From Colwellia sp. (GTDB lineage: Bacteria; Pseudomonadota; Gammaproteobacteria; Enterobacterales; Alteromonadaceae), in contig JAHDIK010000006.1 of NCBI GenBank assembly GCA_020630795.1, positions 148,655 through 212,654 of the forward strand: 64,000 nt of DNA, in the 5' to 3' direction. A model generated the notes under the pieces. The model was not told the origin of the DNA. It ran no database searches and was given only the letters and a program-made list of their open reading frames with translations. A program made the translations under genes and the position numbers. This document shows, piece after piece, positions 63,067 through 64,000 of the stretch. Position 1 is the first letter of the stretch, and each line of letters starts with the position of its first letter.

Positions 63067-64000
63067 ATGTACAAAAAACTTATTAGTATTGCAGTATGTA
63101 GTGCGTTATTAACGGCGTGCAACGACAATGACGACCTCGCCGTAATTGATGCTCCTGAACAACCACAAGAAGAAGCGTTAACCTTAACGCAAGGTTCAGT
63201 AACACTAAGTAAATCACTTGGCGAAGTAGTATTTACTAAAGGTGATGTTTCATCGTCACCTTTGGCGCTTGATGTTGGGTTTGGCTCTGGCGCCTATCAC
63301 CGCAAAGGTGATGAAAGTAATGTGTTTTATACTGTTACAGACCGTGGCCCAAATATAAAATGTTCAGATACACAAGATGTGTTTGGAATCGATGATTTTT
63401 GTGTAGACGGCGGCGACAAAGTATTCCCTCAACCTGAATTTACACCGACAATATATAAAATTAAGCTGACTAAAAGCGATGCTGGCGATTACGGTTATGA
63501 AGTATTAGAAGAGCTACCGCTTAAAAATACTGCTGGTAATAATATTTCTGGAGTTACCAATAATTTAACCGTTACTGATTCAGAAACATCTATTGGTATT
63601 GATGGTGAATTACTCGATTACGATAATGCTGGTTTAGATACCGAAGCCATTGTACGCCTTCAAGACGGCTCATTCTGGTTAACAGATGAGTATGGTCCGT
63701 CACTTGTTCATGTTGGTGCTGACGGCACTATTATTAAGCGCGTTGTTCCTCAAAGTGTCGCGGGAGACTTAGCTGATGCAGGTTACCCTGTTGAAGGTTT
63801 ACTACCAGATACGTTGAAGCATCGTAAGCTAAATCGAGGTATTGAATCTATTGCGTTGTCGGATGATGAAACATCTCTTTATTTTATTATGCAAAGCCCA
63901 TTAGCGTTTCCTGACGCCGCAGCATATAAAAGCTCTAGCCATGTGCGCTTATTCAAATTGTCGTTAACTGACGGCGATATTACCTCAGTAGATGGAGAGT
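63067..64000 (+). CDS. Phytase-like esterase lipoprotein (3' end beyond window)
   Basis: The frame is open from ATG 63067 to the window end, 311 codons. The lipoprotein signal ends LLTAC (Cys17). TVTDRGPN, DTEAIVRLQDGSFWLTDEYGPSLVHV and NRGIESIALSDDETSLYFIMQSPL are typical of the 'esterase-like activity of phytase' family. It probably releases phosphate from organic esters at the cell surface and belongs with the two phosphatases under PhoB control. The C-terminus is not in the window. Confidence 0.85.
   Translation, partial: MYKKLISIAVCSALLTACNDNDDLAVIDAPEQPQEEALTLTQGSVTLSKSLGEVVFTKGDVSSSPLALDVGFGSGAYHRKGDESNVFYTVTDRGPNIKCSDTQDVFGIDDFCVDGGDKVFPQPEFTPTIYKIKLTKSDAGDYGYEVLEELPLKNTAGNNISGVTNNLTVTDSETSIGIDGELLDYDNAGLDTEAIVRLQDGSFWLTDEYGPSLVHVGADGTIIKRVVPQSVAGDLADAGYPVEGLLPDTLKHRKLNRGIESIALSDDETSLYFIMQSPLAFPDAAAYKSSSHVRLFKLSLTDGDITSVDGE

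Noticed and set aside
1..64000. CRISPR arrays, rRNA or tRNA genes, prophage
   Set aside because: No regularly spaced identical repeats, no tRNA-like cloverleaf and no phage structural gene cluster were seen on reading through; small tRNAs could still be missed without a covariance search.

Overview
The window reads as chromosome of a marine, AT-rich gammaproteobacterium, probably of the order Alteromonadales (Colwelliaceae- or Alteromonadaceae-like). Reasons are the sodium-type flagellar stator PomAB, the xseB-ispA-dxs / pomAB / thiI neighbourhood, an alginate-degradation locus with a two-domain PL6 lyase, an NSS-type sodium symporter and a string of integron cassettes. Genus cannot be fixed from sequence reading alone.

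Layout. 1-3.5 kb: a molybdenum-cofactor operon on the minus strand (moaA-mobA-moaB-moaC-moaD-moaE, the last cut by the window edge), headed by a probable Moco riboswitch and divergent from moeA. 5.3-14.4 kb: mixed single genes (class V aminotransferase, GNAT, FAD amine oxidase, large Ig-like lipoprotein, D-hydroxyacid dehydrogenase, NnrS, DUF2164, a tiny CxxC membrane protein). 14.5-18.4 kb: NAD-malic enzyme and the rpsP-rimM-trmD-rplS operon. 18.7-31.8 kb: the alginate locus. It holds a GH42-like lipoprotein, a DehR-type reductase, PL6 lyase, KdgF, an MFS uronate transporter, KdgK, Eda and a class II FBP aldolase, with two paralogous FadR-type regulators, one inside and one at the end. Together these take alginate to unsaturated uronate, DEH, KDG, KDPG and then pyruvate plus glyceraldehyde-3-phosphate, which the aldolase can feed into gluconeogenesis.

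32-48 kb: housekeeping genes (dxs, ispA, xseB, pomAB, thiI, a PanE-like reductase, a VanZ-like protein, yajQ, an NSS transporter, thioredoxin, LysR, RluA-like, NhaC-like, gshA). Just after gshA, on the minus strand, lie two tandem, look-alike transcription units of about 70 nt. Each has a sigma-E-like promoter, a shared core and a U-tailed terminator; I read them as undescribed twin small RNAs.

49.2-52.7 kb: an accessory island. An AT-rich stretch with DnaA-box-like 9-mers and an IS3-family remnant are followed by four integron attC sites framing three intact cassettes: a secreted protein of unknown function, an Asp/Glu-racemase homologue lacking both catalytic cysteines, and a ParD-like plus methionine aminopeptidase pair. 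For each intact cassette the terminal 7-mers are exactly complementary, as expected of genuine cassettes. No integrase gene is in the window, so this is a CALIN-type array or a distal part of a larger integron.

53.3-57.2 kb: corB-like, ypjD-like and ffh, which in E. coli and relatives directly adjoin rpsP but here lie about 37 kb from it. 57.2-64 kb: galM, then a phosphate-starvation cluster of two tandem PhoA-family alkaline phosphatases (one exported, one lipoprotein), an exported protein of unknown function and a phytase-like lipoprotein cut by the window end, with three Pho-box-like sites upstream.
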